Shown piece after piece: positions 17,487-25,968 of a DNA stretch of 64,000 nucleotides. The notes under the pieces were generated by a model. That model searched no databases and was not told the origin of the DNA. It saw nothing but the letters and a program-made list of their open reading frames with translations. The translations under genes were made by a program, and so were the position numbers. The DNA lies in NCBI RefSeq assembly GCF_047275745.1, contig NZ_JBKQWU010000017.1, positions 18,025 through 82,024 on the forward strand. The letters run 5' to 3'. Position 1 is the first letter of the stretch. Every line of letters starts with the position of its first letter. The DNA comes from Amaricoccus sp047275745. Its GTDB lineage: Bacteria > Pseudomonadota > Alphaproteobacteria > Rhodobacterales > Rhodobacteraceae.

Positions 17487-18431
17487 ATGGCGGGGGCCGC
17501 GTCCGGGACGGATGGCAGGGAGGAGGCCGGCGGAGAGGACGCCGGGATGGGGGAGGCACCGGCGCTCTCGGTCATCGTGCCGGTCTACCGGCAATGGGAG
17601 ATGCTCCCCCTCCTGCTCGCGGATCTCGCGGCCCAGGAGGACGTGCCGCCCTTCGAGGTCATCATCGTCGACAACGAGCCCGACACCCCGGGGCCGCGAC
17701 CCGGCGTCCCGGACACCACGACCCGTCCCGCGACCCGTTTCGCACTCCGCCATATCGATTGCGCCACGCCCGGCTCCTACGCGGCGCGCAACGCCGGCGC
17801 GGCGGTGGCGCGGGGCGGGGTCTTCGTCTTCACCGACGCCGATTGCCGGCCCGCGTCCTCCTGGCTCGCCGCGCTCACGGGCGCGGCCGCGGCCGAACCG
17901 GAGGCGCTGCTCGCCGGGCCGGTCGAGGTCGTGGGCGGCGAGACGCCGAACGCCTGCGAGATCTACGACATGATCCGGGGCATCCCGCAGGCGCGCTATG
18001 TCGCCCGGGGTTATGCCGCGACCGCCAATCTCGCGGTGCCGGCGGCGGTCTTCACCGCGCTCGGCGGCTTCGATCCGCGCCGCTTCTCGGGCGGGGACGC
18101 CGAGTTCTGCCGCCGCGCCGGCGCCGCGGGCCATCCGCTCCGCCTCGTCGGGGCGGCGGTCACGCGGCATCCGGCGCGCGCCGACTGGGGCGAGCTCGCG
18201 GCGAAGGCGCGGCGGATCAAGGGCGGGCAGATCCGGGGCGGCCCCCTGCCCCGCCGGATCGCCTGGGTCCTGCGTACACCGCTGCCGCCCCTGCGCGACA
18301 CCCGCGCCTATCTCCGCGCCGAGGCGCCCTGGCGCTGGCGGCGGACCGCGGTCGCGCTCCGCTTCCGGCTCTGGGGGGTCGAGGTGGCGGAAATGCTGAG
18401 GCTCCTCGCCGGGGGGACGCCGGAGCGGTAG
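17487..18431 (+). CDS. Family 2 glycosyltransferase
   Basis: 314 residues; the ATG follows the previous stop by one base. An Ala/Gly/Glu-rich lead of about 25 residues precedes the GT-A fold: LSVIVPVYRQWEMLPLLL, VIIVDNEPDTPG, SYAARNAGAAVARG and FTDADCRPASSWL, the metal-binding DxD. The acceptor side has GGFDPRRFSGGDAEFCRR, matching the usual ED-type motif of GT2 enzymes. No transmembrane segment is evident. It ends 9 bp from the convergent GT2 gene at 18440. Sugar specificity cannot be read from the sequence. Confidence 0.88.
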   Translation: MAGAASGTDGREEAGGEDAGMGEAPALSVIVPVYRQWEMLPLLLADLAAQEDVPPFEVIIVDNEPDTPGPRPGVPDTTTRPATRFALRHIDCATPGSYAARNAGAAVARGGVFVFTDADCRPASSWLAALTGAAAAEPEALLAGPVEVVGGETPNACEIYDMIRGIPQARYVARGYAATANLAVPAAVFTALGGFDPRRFSGGDAEFCRRAGAAGHPLRLVGAAVTRHPARADWGELAAKARRIKGGQIRGGPLPRRIAWVLRTPLPPLRDTRAYLRAEAPWRWRRTAVALRFRLWGVEVAEMLRLLAGGTPER

Positions 18432-18439
18432 GGCGGGAC

Positions 18440-19228
18440 CTATGGACCGCGTTCCGTGAGCCGCGATCCGAACCCATGCGCGGCGTAATGGGCGAAATAC
18501 CAGGCGGCGCGGGGGAGGGAGAGGCCGACCACGCGGCGGTAGAGCATCCAGGTGTCGCGCGCGGCGACGAGCTTGTTGCCCGAGAGCGAGGCGGCGGCGA
18601 CGCGGTAATCGGCCAGCACCTCCGGGAGCCCATGCGCCGCCTCGACGCTTTCGAGCAGCCGGAGCCAGAGGCCGTAGTCCTGGCGGCGGCGGACCTCGGG
18701 CATCTCCACCGCGCCGAAATGCGCGCGGTCATAGACCGCCGTCAGGCAGCCGATCACGTTGCGCCGCAGAAGCTCCCCGCGCGTCACCCGCGCGGGCACC
18801 GCGACGGTGCCGAGCGCCCGCCCCGCCCCGTCCACCCGCCGGTAGGCGGTGAAGCTGAAGGCATGGCCCTCCGCCGCCATGAAACCGATCTGGCGCGCGA
18901 GCTTTTCCGGGTGCCAGCGGTCGTCGGCGTCGAGAAAGGCGATGTAGCGGCCGCGCGCCGCGCGGAGCCCGAGGTTGCGCGCGACGCCCGCGCCGCCGTT
19001 TCGCCCCGTCGCGAGCGCACGTATCCTGGGATCGGCCGCCACCGCCCCGGCGATCAGCGCCGCCGAGCCGTCGGTCGAGCCGTCGTCGATCAGGAGATGC
19101 TCCCAGTCGGAAAGGCTCTGCGCCCGGACCGAGGCGAGGGTCGCGCCAAGCGTCCCGGCCGCGTTCCAGACCGGGGTGACGACCGAGACCAGCGGGGCGG
19201 GAGACGAGGCGGGAAGCGGGGCGATCAC
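18440..19228 (-). CDS. Family 2 glycosyltransferase
   Basis: 262 residues from a GTG that overlaps the stop of the upstream permease gene by four bases (GTGA), so it is translationally coupled to it. GT-A elements: VSVVTPVWNAAGTLGATL, LLIDDGSTDGSAALI, GVARNLGLRAARGRYIAFLDADDRWHP with the DxD, and RRRQDYGLWLRLLE as the acceptor-side acidic motif. Length is normal for soluble GT2 enzymes. Pairing with the export permease suggests it acts on the same polymer. Specificity unknown. Confidence 0.9.
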   Translation of the reverse strand: MIAPLPASSPAPLVSVVTPVWNAAGTLGATLASVRAQSLSDWEHLLIDDGSTDGSAALIAGAVAADPRIRALATGRNGGAGVARNLGLRAARGRYIAFLDADDRWHPEKLARQIGFMAAEGHAFSFTAYRRVDGAGRALGTVAVPARVTRGELLRRNVIGCLTAVYDRAHFGAVEMPEVRRRQDYGLWLRLLESVEAAHGLPEVLADYRVAAASLSGNKLVAARDTWMLYRRVVGLSLPRAAWYFAHYAAHGFGSRLTERGP

Positions 19229-20196
19229 AGGTCGAGGAGCGCCGTCGCGTGCCGGCGCAGGAGATAGGCGCCGATCACGAAGAGGCCGAGCGAGAGGCCG
19301 ACCACATAGGGGATCGAGACGTATTGCGGGTGATAGCCGCCATAGATGCCCGCGCGCATCAGCCCGATCACATGGGCGACGGGGTTGAACCAGAGCACAT
19401 CCCGCAGCCCGGCCGGCACCGCCTCGTAGAGGAAGAGCACGCCCGAGAGGATGAATTTCGGCCGGCTCAGGATCTTCCAGACCGAGCGCCAGGTCGGAAA
19501 GAACCGGAAGAGCACGCAGTTGAGCGCGCCGACGCCGAGCCCGATCAGCGCGGCGAGGAAGAAGGCAAGCGCGATCAGGCCGAGGTCGAGCTGGACCGGC
19601 TGGTCGATGGAGAGGAAGATGATGATGTAGAGCAGCACGCCGACGACGAGCATGGTCAGCGTCGAGAGCAGGAACTTGGCGAGAACCGCGTCGAGCATGG
19701 TGACGACGGGATAGGTCAGGAGCCCGCGGTTCGAGCGGATCGCGCCGGTGACCGCGTTCGAGACGTAGTTGTAGGTGTTATAGGGAATGTAGCCGCTCGC
19801 GTAGAAGAGCAGGAAGCTCGAGCCGAGCGGCGGCGAGCGGAGTGCGAGGCCGAAGGCGATCGAGAGCAGGAGGATGCCGCCGAGCGGCTCGGCGATCGCC
19901 CAGAAATAGCCGCCCCAGGAGCGGCCGAAATTGGTCTGCATCTCGCGCACCATCAGCGCGAAGAGCACCCGCAGCCGCTGGAAGCGCACCTTTCCCGCCC
20001 GCGCCGCCGGTGCGATCACGGCGGGGCCACCCGAAGATCTCGGCGTGGTAGATCCCCCGGAAGATCCCGCGATGGAAGATCCCGCCGCGGCAGGCCCGGT
20101 CGCGGGACCGGCCGGGGTTTTCCGGGAGCTGCCTGCCATGGAGGGGTCCATGGATGGGTTCACGGATGCGTTCGTGGCCATCGCGCCGTCGTCCAT
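19225..20196 (-). CDS. kpsM: ABC-2 type polysaccharide export permease (KpsM-like)
   Basis: 323 residues. About 65 Ser/Pro/Ala-rich residues come first, made of in-frame repeats, and then a typical ABC-2 membrane domain begins with RLRVLFALMVREMQTNFGRS. Six hydrophobic segments follow, with LLLFYASGYIPY-like and PVVTMLDAVLAKFLL regions characteristic of capsule exporters (KpsM/BexB/RfbA). It would form the inner-membrane channel with the ATPase at 22356. Although on the opposite strand it starts about 150 bp from kpsE, so a shared divergent promoter region is likely. The disordered N-terminus is unusual; homologues normally start directly at the RLRV region. Confidence 0.9.
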   Translation of the reverse strand: MDDGAMATNASVNPSMDPSMAGSSRKTPAGPATGPAAAGSSIAGSSGGSTTPRSSGGPAVIAPAARAGKVRFQRLRVLFALMVREMQTNFGRSWGGYFWAIAEPLGGILLLSIAFGLALRSPPLGSSFLLFYASGYIPYNTYNYVSNAVTGAIRSNRGLLTYPVVTMLDAVLAKFLLSTLTMLVVGVLLYIIIFLSIDQPVQLDLGLIALAFFLAALIGLGVGALNCVLFRFFPTWRSVWKILSRPKFILSGVLFLYEAVPAGLRDVLWFNPVAHVIGLMRAGIYGGYHPQYVSIPYVVGLSLGLFVIGAYLLRRHATALLDL

Positions 20197-20348
20197 GGGC
20201 TTGTCCGGGGATAACGTTGCACTCCGGCACCGCCGGCCTGCGACCTTGCGCGGATCGTCCGCCCCGGTTTGCTTTCATCGGGGGCAAGGAGTAAACCTTG
20301 CCCGGTTGCGATGACAAGCATGGTTTCGCGTCAGCTTCCGGGGGTTCG

Positions 20349-22307
20349 ATGACAAATTCGCAAGGCCACCGCGCCGGACCCCGCCGGGGACTCCGGGCCG
20401 TCGGACCGGCGGAGCCCCCAGTGAAATCCGGCGTGAAATCCGGAGTGAAATCCCGGACGGAACCTCCGGCGGAATCCCCGATGGAATCCGGGGGGAAACC
20501 CCGCGTGGGCGCATCCGGCCGTTTCCCCGAAGCGGGCGGCCTGCCCGAAGGCTCCCCTCAGGGCTCCCCCGAAGGTTCTCCCGAAGCCGTCCCCGGAACC
20601 ACTCTCGCGGGCCAGCCCGAAGGTCACCCCGCGGATCGGCCCGCGGATCGGCCCGAACATCCGGTCGCCGGGTCCGGAAGGACGCGGCTGGTGCCGGACG
20701 AGACGCTCGCCGCGCGCCGCGCCGCCCGCCGTGTCCGCCGCGCCACCCGCGCGGAAGCCGCCGGGGCGGCCCGGGACGGGATGGCCCAGGACGGGGTTGT
20801 CCGTGAGGGGGCGCCCGAGGTTCGGCCAGAGGCTCAACCGGAAGCTCAGCCCGAGGTTCAACCCGGGGTTCAATCCGAGGCTCAGCCCGGCACCCGACCC
20901 GGAACGCGCCACACAGCCGGGCCCGCGGCCGCGCCCGCGCGGGAAACGGCGCCGGAGCGCGCGCCCGGGACGCCATCCGGGCAGGGCCCCGGACGGAAGC
21001 CGAACTACGCCGCGATGCGCGCCGCGCGGAAGGTGGAACGGGCGGCCGAACGGGAGCGGGAGCGCGAAGCCGCCCGCGCGGCGGCGCTCGACCCCGAGGC
21101 CGAGGATTTCGCGCCGCGCCCCGGCCTCGGGGCCAAGCGACGCCGCGCCGACCCCGAGCTCGCCCCCGGCGAGATCGAACGGACGGTCGCGAACCAGCCC
21201 GAGGTGCGGCCGGCGCGCCCCGAGACGCGCCATCTCGTGCTGGCGTCGAGCTTCCTCGCGCTCGTGCTGCTGCCCTTCCTCGTCGTCGCCACCTATCTCT
21301 ACACCCGCGCCGCCGACCAGTTTCACTCCGAGGTCGCCTTCTCGATCCGCTCCGAGGACGCGGGCGCCGCCTCGGGCATTCTCGGCGCGCTGACCTCGAT
21401 CGGCTCGGTCTCGGCCTCCGATACCGACATCCTCTTCGAATACATCCGCAGCCAGAAGATCGTCGAGGAGATCGACCCGGAACTCGGGCTCCGCGCGATC
21501 TACAACAAGGCGCCCTCGGATTTCTGGTTCTCGCTCGGCGCGGACCCCACGATCGAGGCGCTGCACGGGCAATGGGACCGGATGGTCGAGGTGAACCTCG
21601 GCTCGGCCGGGATCATCGAGGTGACGGCCAGGGCCTTCGATCCCGCCGACGCGCGGCGGATCGCCGAGGCGATCCTCGCCCATTCCGGCGCGCTCGTGAA
21701 CCGGCTCTCGGGCCAGGCGCGCGCCGATGCGATCCAGTTCGCGAGCGGCGAGCTCGCCCAGGCCGAGATCAACCTGCGCGACATGCGCCAGCGGATGAAC
21801 GATTTCCGCCGCGAGCACCGGCTGGTCGATCCCGCCGCCGACGCCGCCGGCCAGGCCGGGCTTCTGGCCGCGCTGCAGGGCCAGCTCGCCCAGGCGCTGG
21901 TCGATCGCGACATGCTGAGCACCTACGCCGCCGAGGGCGACCAGCGGATGATCCAGGCCAACCGGCGCATCGACGCGATCACCGAGCGGATCGACCAGGA
22001 ACGCGCGACGCTCGGCGTCGAGGGGGTCGAGGGCTCTCTGCCGGACGTGCTCTCCTCCTACGAGGAACTGCGCGTCGATCTCGAATTCGCCAATACCGCC
22101 TATACTCAGGCGCTCGCCGGCGTCGCCGCCGCCAAGGCCGAGGCCGGCCGCCAGAGCCGCTATCTCGCGCCGCATATCCAGCCGACGCTGGCCGAGACCT
22201 CGCTCTATCCGCGGCGCGCGATCCTCGCGGGGCTGACGCTGCTCTTCCTCTCGCTCGGCTGGGGCGTCGCGATGCTGGTCTACTACAATGTGCGCGACAA
22301 CCGCTGA
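20349..22307 (+). CDS. kpsE: Capsule export inner-membrane co-polymerase (KpsE/BexC/CtrB family) with long disordered N-terminus
   Basis: 652 residues from ATG 20349. Residues 1-290 are Pro/Gly/Glu/Arg-rich and repetitive, containing several VKSG and QPEAQPEVQP-type repeats. The conserved part starts with TM1 (VLASSFLALVLLPFLVVATY, about 295-315), then a periplasmic domain with FHSEVAFSIRSEDAGAASG and long coiled coil, and ends with TM2 (LAGLTLLFLSLGWGVAMLV, near 620-640) and a short cytosolic tail. This is the usual PCP-3/KpsE topology that links the ABC pump to the outer-membrane channel. Known family members are about 360-390 residues, so nearly half of this protein is an unusual cytoplasmic extension. 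Confidence 0.88.
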   Translation: MTNSQGHRAGPRRGLRAVGPAEPPVKSGVKSGVKSRTEPPAESPMESGGKPRVGASGRFPEAGGLPEGSPQGSPEGSPEAVPGTTLAGQPEGHPADRPADRPEHPVAGSGRTRLVPDETLAARRAARRVRRATRAEAAGAARDGMAQDGVVREGAPEVRPEAQPEAQPEVQPGVQSEAQPGTRPGTRHTAGPAAAPARETAPERAPGTPSGQGPGRKPNYAAMRAARKVERAAEREREREAARAAALDPEAEDFAPRPGLGAKRRRADPELAPGEIERTVANQPEVRPARPETRHLVLASSFLALVLLPFLVVATYLYTRAADQFHSEVAFSIRSEDAGAASGILGALTSIGSVSASDTDILFEYIRSQKIVEEIDPELGLRAIYNKAPSDFWFSLGADPTIEALHGQWDRMVEVNLGSAGIIEVTARAFDPADARRIAEAILAHSGALVNRLSGQARADAIQFASGELAQAEINLRDMRQRMNDFRREHRLVDPAADAAGQAGLLAALQGQLAQALVDRDMLSTYAAEGDQRMIQANRRIDAITERIDQERATLGVEGVEGSLPDVLSSYEELRVDLEFANTAYTQALAGVAAAKAEAGRQSRYLAPHIQPTLAETSLYPRRAILAGLTLLFLSLGWGVAMLVYYNVRDNR

Positions 22308-22355
22308 TCGGCGCGGGACCGGAGGCCGGACCGAGCGCCGGGTAGCGCGCGAGCG

Positions 22356-23015
22356 ATGATCGAATTCCGCGACGTCTCGAAATACTACCCGACGCCCGGC
22401 GGGCGGAAGGTGGTGCTCGACCATCTGAACCTGACCCTGCCCTCGGGGGCGAAGATCGGCGTGCTCGGCCGCAACGGCGCCGGCAAGTCGACGCTGCTCG
22501 GCATGGTCGCGGGCACCGCGCATCCGAACCGGGGCGAGATCCGGCGCCACGCCTCGATCTCCTGGCCGCTCGGCTTCGCGGGCAGCTTCCACGCCGATCT
22601 CACCGGGGCGCAGAACGTGCGCTTCGTCGCGCGGATCTACGGGATGGATACCGACACGCTCGTCGATTACGTCGAGGATTTCGCCGAGCTCGGCGAGTTC
22701 ATGGACATGCCGGTGCGCGCCTATTCCTCGGGGATGAAGGCGCGGCTCGCCTTCGGCATGTCGATGGGGATCGCCTTCGACTGGTATCTCGTCGACGAGA
22801 TCACCGCCGTCGGCGACTCGGCCTTCCGCCGCAAGTCGCTCGCGGTGTTCCAGGACCGGCTGCGCGAGGCGGGGCTGCTCATGGTCTCGCATTCGATCGG
22901 CACGATCCGGAGCTACTGCGACAGCGGTCTCGTGCTCGAAGGCGGAACCGCGCGCTATTTCGAGGATGTGGACGAGGCGATCGCCCATCACGAACGCAAC
23001 ATGCGGCGGCGCTGA
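22356..23015 (+). CDS. kpsT: ABC transporter ATPase for polysaccharide export (KpsT-like)
   Basis: 219 residues, the usual size for KpsT/BexA. Walker A is GRNGAGKST (about 39-47), the ABC signature is YSSGMKARLAFG (about 126-137), Walker B is DWYLVDEITAVGD and the switch histidine is in VSHSIGTI. The SWPLGFAGSFHADLTGAQN segment is characteristic of capsule and O-antigen exporters of this group. It follows kpsE by 48 bp on the same strand and would pair with the permease at 19225. No carbohydrate-binding C-terminal domain is present, so this is the short group-2-capsule type. Confidence 0.94.
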   Translation: MIEFRDVSKYYPTPGGRKVVLDHLNLTLPSGAKIGVLGRNGAGKSTLLGMVAGTAHPNRGEIRRHASISWPLGFAGSFHADLTGAQNVRFVARIYGMDTDTLVDYVEDFAELGEFMDMPVRAYSSGMKARLAFGMSMGIAFDWYLVDEITAVGDSAFRRKSLAVFQDRLREAGLLMVSHSIGTIRSYCDSGLVLEGGTARYFEDVDEAIAHHERNMRRR

Positions 23016-23198
23016 GCGCCTCCGCTCCGGTCCCGCGGGGTCCACGGGGACCGGGCCTCGGCGTCTTCCCCCCGCCCGGGGCGGCCGGCGTTGCAATCCC
23101 GCGTCGGGCGTGGAAGGTTCCGGCCAAAACCCGCGACCGCGCCCCCCGCCGGCCGGTCCCGGGATCATCCGAGAAGAGCCAAGGGCCGGGTAGGTTTC

Positions 23199-25877
23199 AT
23201 GTTCTGGATGTCCCTGGCCGATCACGGCCCAAGGACGGCGCTGTTCCTCGGGGACGGGTCGGAGATCAGCTACGCCGAACTCGCGGCGCGCGCCGATGCG
23301 AGCGCGGAAGCCGCCCGGGACGCGATCCGCGAGATCGCGCCCGGATTCGACTCAGACTCCGGTCCGGAATCGAATTCGGAGAGCCCGCGGCCGCTCGCGC
23401 TCGTCGAATGCGCCAATGTCGAAGCCTCGGTCACCGCCTATCTCGCCTGCCTGCGCGCGGGCTGGCCGGTCATCCCGGTGGCGGAGGGCGCCACCCGCAA
23501 GGACCCCCGGCTCATCGAGACCTACCGGCCGAACCTGATCTTCCGTGAGGGGAAGGCAGGCGTGGGAAAAGCGGGCGCGGGAGAAACGGGCGCGGGAGAA
23601 ACGGGCTGGGCCTGGGAGGCGGGCGATCCGGAGCCGGCCGCGATGCATCCCGATCTCGCGGTCCTGCTCTCGACCTCGGGCACGACCGGGGCGGCGAAGC
23701 TCGTCCGGCTCTCGCGGGCCAATATCGCCGCCAACGCCGCCTCGATCGTCGAATATCTCGCGATCACGGACCGGGACCGGGCGATCACCACCCTGCCCTT
23801 CCACTATTCCTACGGCATGTCGGTCCTGCACACCCAGCTTCTCGCCGGGGGCGCGCTGATCCTGACCGACGCCTCGGTCACCGAGGAGGATTTCTGGGAT
23901 CTCGCCCGGAGCGGCGGGGCGACCTCGCTCGCCCTCGTGCCCTTCCAGTTCGAGCTTCTGGAGAATTCGGGCTTCGCGGAACGGGCACTGCCCTCGCTGC
24001 GCTATGTGACCCAGGCCGGCGGCAAGCTCTCCCCGGTGCTGGCGCGGCGCTTCATCGAGATCGGGCAGGCGAAGGGCTGGGAGCTCTTCGTGATGTACGG
24101 CCAGACCGAGGCCAGCCCCCGGATCGCCTATGTGCCGCCGAAGGCGCTGTCCTCCCATCCCGAAGCGATCGGCATCCCGATCCCGGGCGGCCGGCTCTGG
24201 CTCGCCGACGACGCCGGCGCCGAGATCACCGCGGCCGACACGCCGGGCGAACTGGTCTACGAGGGGCCGAACGTGATGCTCGGCTATGCCGAGACGCGCG
24301 CCGGTCTCGCGGCGGAGGCCGGACCCGAGGTGCTGCGCACCGGCGATATCGCCGAGCGGAGCGCGGACGGCTTCTTCCGCGTGGTCGGCCGCCGGAGCCG
24401 TTTCCTGAAGCTCGTCGGCCTGCGCATCGGCCTCGACGAAGTCGAGCGCGCCCTCGCCGCGCAGGGGTTGAAGCCCTACGCGGTCGGCGACGACCGCCGG
24501 ATGACGGTCTTTCTCGCCGGGGCCACGCCGGAGACGGCCGAGGCGACGGCCGCCGATCTGATCGCGCGCTACGGGCTCACGCGCAAGCTCGTCGCCGTCC
24601 GACCGCTCGAAACCGTGCCGCTCCTCTCCTCGGGCAAGATCGACTACCGCGCGCTCAATGCGATGGCGGCCGCCGAGACAGAACGCGAGACGGAAGCGGC
24701 GGAGGCCCGGGGCGCCGGGACGCGCGGCGAGCTCGAAACGGTGCTGCGCGACGCGCTCCGGCGCAACGAGATCGATCTTTCCCGCAGCTTCGCCGAGCAT
24801 GGCGGCGATTCCCTCTCCTTCCTCGAAGTGCAGATGGCGCTGAACCGCCGCCTCGGCCATGTGCCGGTGAACTGGGAGAAGATGCCGCTTTCCGAGCTCA
24901 TGGCGCTCGAGCCGCGCGCGCGCGCCGCGACCCAGCCGGTCTCGATCGACACCATCGGCCGGGTGGTCGCGATCACGACGATCGTGGCGCTGCACGCGGC
25001 GCGCTATCCGGTGCTCGGCGGGGCCTATCTGCTGATCGCGCTGGTCGGCTTCTCGATGGCGCGGTTCCAGCTGACGCCGCTCTCCGAGGGCCGGATCGGC
25101 CAGGTGCTCCGGACCACGCTGGTGCCGATCCTCATCGGCTATTACGGAATGCTCGGCCTCGTCCATGTCGCGCTCCGGCCGATCAGCGCGCCCTGGTTCT
25201 TCCTGCTCGGCAATTACGAGCGGGATTTCGAATATGGCATCGAGGTGCTCTGGTTCGTCGGCCTCTACGTGCAGCTCATGCTGCTGATGTGCCTGCCCTT
25301 CCTGTTCCGCCCGGTCCGCGCCTTCGTCGCGCGAAAGCCCTTCGAACTCGGGATCGGCCTGCTTGTCGCGCTGATGGTGGCGGCGCCGCTGCTGCGCGGC
25401 TCGGTCGATGTCGATTACCGCGTGCGCGACCCGCTCTTCGCCGGGCAGCTCGTGCTTCTCGGCTGGCTCGTCTATTTCGCGGGCGAGGATCTCCGGCGGC
25501 GGCTTCTCGTGACCGGCCTCGTCCTGCTCGACGTGGCGCTCTTCTGGCATCTGCGCTGGAGCGTGATCGCGCTCGTGCTCGGCGGGCTCCTGCCGCTCCT
25601 GTGGTTCCGGACCGTCCGCCTGCCCTGGCGGCTCGCCCATGCGCTGACCTTCGTGGCGCAACGCACGCTCTTCATCTACCTCACCCATCCGTTCTGCGTC
25701 ATGGTCTTCGTCCGGGTCTTCGAGAACCGCGAGCCGAAGCTCGCGATGTTCCTCGCCACGATCTCCGCGAGCATCGTGACCGCGACCATCGCCAAGGCCG
25801 CCTATGACATGCTGGAGCGCCGGGTCCGCGAGTGGCTCGCCGCGCGCGGCGCGCGGGACGAGCTTCGGGCGGGCTGA
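23199..25877 (+). CDS. Adenylation domain - carrier protein - membrane acyltransferase fusion
   Basis: 892 residues from ATG 23199. Residues 1-490 are an AMP-forming adenylation domain: LSTSGTTGAAKLVRLSR (phosphate loop), FVMYGQTEASPRI, LRTGDIAE, GRRSRFLKLVGLRIG and the catalytic lysine in LLSSGKIDYRAL. Residues about 505-570 are a carrier domain with the phosphopantetheine serine in EHGGDSLSFLEV. From about 585 there are roughly ten membrane segments beginning with GRVVAITTIVALH, which has the R-x10-H motif of AT3 acyltransferases. The order parallels DltA, DltC and a membrane transferase in a single chain. It would activate an acyl or amino acid, load it and pass it through the membrane to a glycan. 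Substrate unknown. Residues about 115-130 are a Gly/Glu/Ala repeat insert. Confidence 0.85.
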   Translation: MFWMSLADHGPRTALFLGDGSEISYAELAARADASAEAARDAIREIAPGFDSDSGPESNSESPRPLALVECANVEASVTAYLACLRAGWPVIPVAEGATRKDPRLIETYRPNLIFREGKAGVGKAGAGETGAGETGWAWEAGDPEPAAMHPDLAVLLSTSGTTGAAKLVRLSRANIAANAASIVEYLAITDRDRAITTLPFHYSYGMSVLHTQLLAGGALILTDASVTEEDFWDLARSGGATSLALVPFQFELLENSGFAERALPSLRYVTQAGGKLSPVLARRFIEIGQAKGWELFVMYGQTEASPRIAYVPPKALSSHPEAIGIPIPGGRLWLADDAGAEITAADTPGELVYEGPNVMLGYAETRAGLAAEAGPEVLRTGDIAERSADGFFRVVGRRSRFLKLVGLRIGLDEVERALAAQGLKPYAVGDDRRMTVFLAGATPETAEATAADLIARYGLTRKLVAVRPLETVPLLSSGKIDYRALNAMAAAETERETEAAEARGAGTRGELETVLRDALRRNEIDLSRSFAEHGGDSLSFLEVQMALNRRLGHVPVNWEKMPLSELMALEPRARAATQPVSIDTIGRVVAITTIVALHAARYPVLGGAYLLIALVGFSMARFQLTPLSEGRIGQVLRTTLVPILIGYYGMLGLVHVALRPISAPWFFLLGNYERDFEYGIEVLWFVGLYVQLMLLMCLPFLFRPVRAFVARKPFELGIGLLVALMVAAPLLRGSVDVDYRVRDPLFAGQLVLLGWLVYFAGEDLRRRLLVTGLVLLDVALFWHLRWSVIALVLGGLLPLLWFRTVRLPWRLAHALTFVAQRTLFIYLTHPFCVMVFVRVFENREPKLAMFLATISASIVTATIAKAAYDMLERRVREWLAARGARDELRAG

Positions 25878-25929
25878 TGGGCGGGCTGATCTGGCAAGCT
25901 TCCGGCGGGGGTCAGGTCCCCGCCCGGGG

Positions 25930-25968
25930 TTCAGCGGGTGGGCTCAGCGGGTGGGCTCAGCGGGTGAC
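25930..25968. repeat. 13-bp tandem repeat x 3 that duplicates a stop codon in three frames
   Basis: Units TTCAGCGGGTGGG, CTCAGCGGGTGGG and CTCAGCGGGTGAC overlap the end of the minus-strand acyltransferase. Each unit brings TCA (TGA on the minus strand), at 25957, 25944 and 25931. Because 13 is not a multiple of three, stops occur in all three minus-strand frames. Confidence 0.85.

Noticed and set aside
14873..17575. A 900-codon minus-strand frame opposite the second large glycosyltransferase
   Set aside because: Overlaps a gene with clear GT motifs and is unlike any protein.
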